Assembly: GCA_942492625.1 (NCBI GenBank) | Contig: CALOFM010000021.1 | Span: 124,001 to 188,000, forward strand | Direction of reading: 5' to 3' | Origin: Thiosymbion sp942492625 | GTDB taxonomy: Bacteria; Pseudomonadota; Gammaproteobacteria; Chromatiales; Chromatiaceae | DNA: 64,000 nt | Shown: positions 63,701 to 64,000 of the stretch, piece after piece | Layout: every line of letters starts with the position of its first letter | How positions within the stretch are numbered: the first letter of the stretch is position 1 | The notes under the pieces: generated by a model | The model's database searches: none | What the model was told of the DNA's origin: nothing | The model's input: only the letters and a program-made list of their open reading frames with translations | Translations under genes and position numbers: made by a program

Positions 63701-64000
63701 GGGGGGGGATCAAGCGCTGGGATTTCGGCGACCTGCCCGAGACCCTGGACCTAGACCGTGGAGGCATTCGGTTGCGCGGCTATCCGGCCCTGGTGGACGC
63801 GGGGGACAGCGTCGCCATCCGGGTGCTGGACTCGCAGGAGGGCGCCGGAGCTTGCCATGCGCGACGGGCTGCGCCGGCTGCTGATGCTGCAGCCTGGGAT
63901 CGGACCTGCGCTACCTGCGCAAGAACCTGCCGGGCTGAACCGCATGCGGCTGCAGTACGCCAAGGCGCCGAAGCCGGGCGGAAAAGACGATTCAACGCCG
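60765..64000 (+). pseudogene. hrpA: ATP-dependent RNA helicase HrpA, several frameshifts, Walker A segment missing, partial at right edge
   Basis: Starts with TTG 60765; HrpA-like N-terminus (LRRRLRGLEHRRRQGQPYDQGLAKL). Near 60990 the frame changes, and where the GETGSGKTT motif should be, the sequence is a short G-rich patch (61022-61052) that leads directly into HTQPRRIAARALASRVS. From there a long intact part carries DEAHERSLNIDFLLGYLKGLLPRRPDLK, SATIDPERF, ATNVAETSLTVPGI and QRMGRCGR. Further indels near 63190, 63538 and after 63620 shift the reading among all three frames, while each piece keeps conserved HrpA sequence up to the window edge. The conservation suggests sequence errors or a very recent loss. 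Confidence 0.8.

Overview
The window comes from a GC-rich gammaproteobacterial chromosome, most likely a member of or close relative of the Chromatiales (purple sulfur bacteria). Two things suggest this: housekeeping blocks in gammaproteobacterial order (mutL-miaA-hfq-hflX-hflK-hflC-hisZ-purA and yceD-rpmF-plsX-fabH-fabG-acpP-fabF-pabC-mltG-tmk-holB-pilZ-tatD), and a membrane-bound [NiFe] hydrogenase in the order hynS-isp1-isp2-hynL, known from Thiocapsa. No photosynthesis or sulfur-oxidation gene is visible, so phototrophy cannot be claimed.

Layout: 0-1.5 kb holds two MaoC-type mesaconyl-CoA hydratases (partial meh, then mch), fitting glyoxylate/propionyl-CoA assimilation. 1.6-3 kb is a polysaccharide deacetylase. 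3.1-7.1 kb is a small chromosomal integron: a divergent intact intI with a near-consensus LexA box, two recognisable attC sites, a decayed AT-rich membrane/TPR cassette, a BrnT-type toxin-antitoxin cassette and a third, N-terminally damaged cassette gene. 7.1-9.8 kb mixes a carboxylesterase, a DUF4160/DUF2442 pair (the first with an amber codon) and a REP-associated tyrosine transposase flanked by 17-bp inverted repeats. 9.8-22.5 kb is a large minus-strand secreted-protein locus: an IPT/TIG-like repeat protein, a glycine-rich protein and a 2417-residue teneurin-like Rhs/YD protein, followed by an orphan toxin tip with an Imm27-like immunity gene.

22.7-45.3 kb is core housekeeping: DNA repair, tRNA modification, RNA chaperone, protease regulators, purine and histidine enzymes, fatty acid synthesis (without fabD in its expected place), thymidylate kinase/DNA polymerase III, TatD, a two-domain PPK2 and a thioesterase. 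45.5-49.3 kb encodes a TIR/degenerate NTPase/WD40/membrane/AAA protein split by frameshifts, a candidate defence gene. 50.2-56.6 kb is the Isp-type hydrogenase cluster with a HupH-like gene, HypC, an unknown protein and a 42-codon stump of a maturation protease. 56.8-64 kb holds ppsR, a B12-binding radical SAM gene with two compensating frameshifts, an N-terminally shortened CorC/CNNM gene and an hrpA gene broken by several indels and lacking its Walker A segment. The clustering of indels in G-runs at the right end looks as much like sequence or assembly error as real decay.
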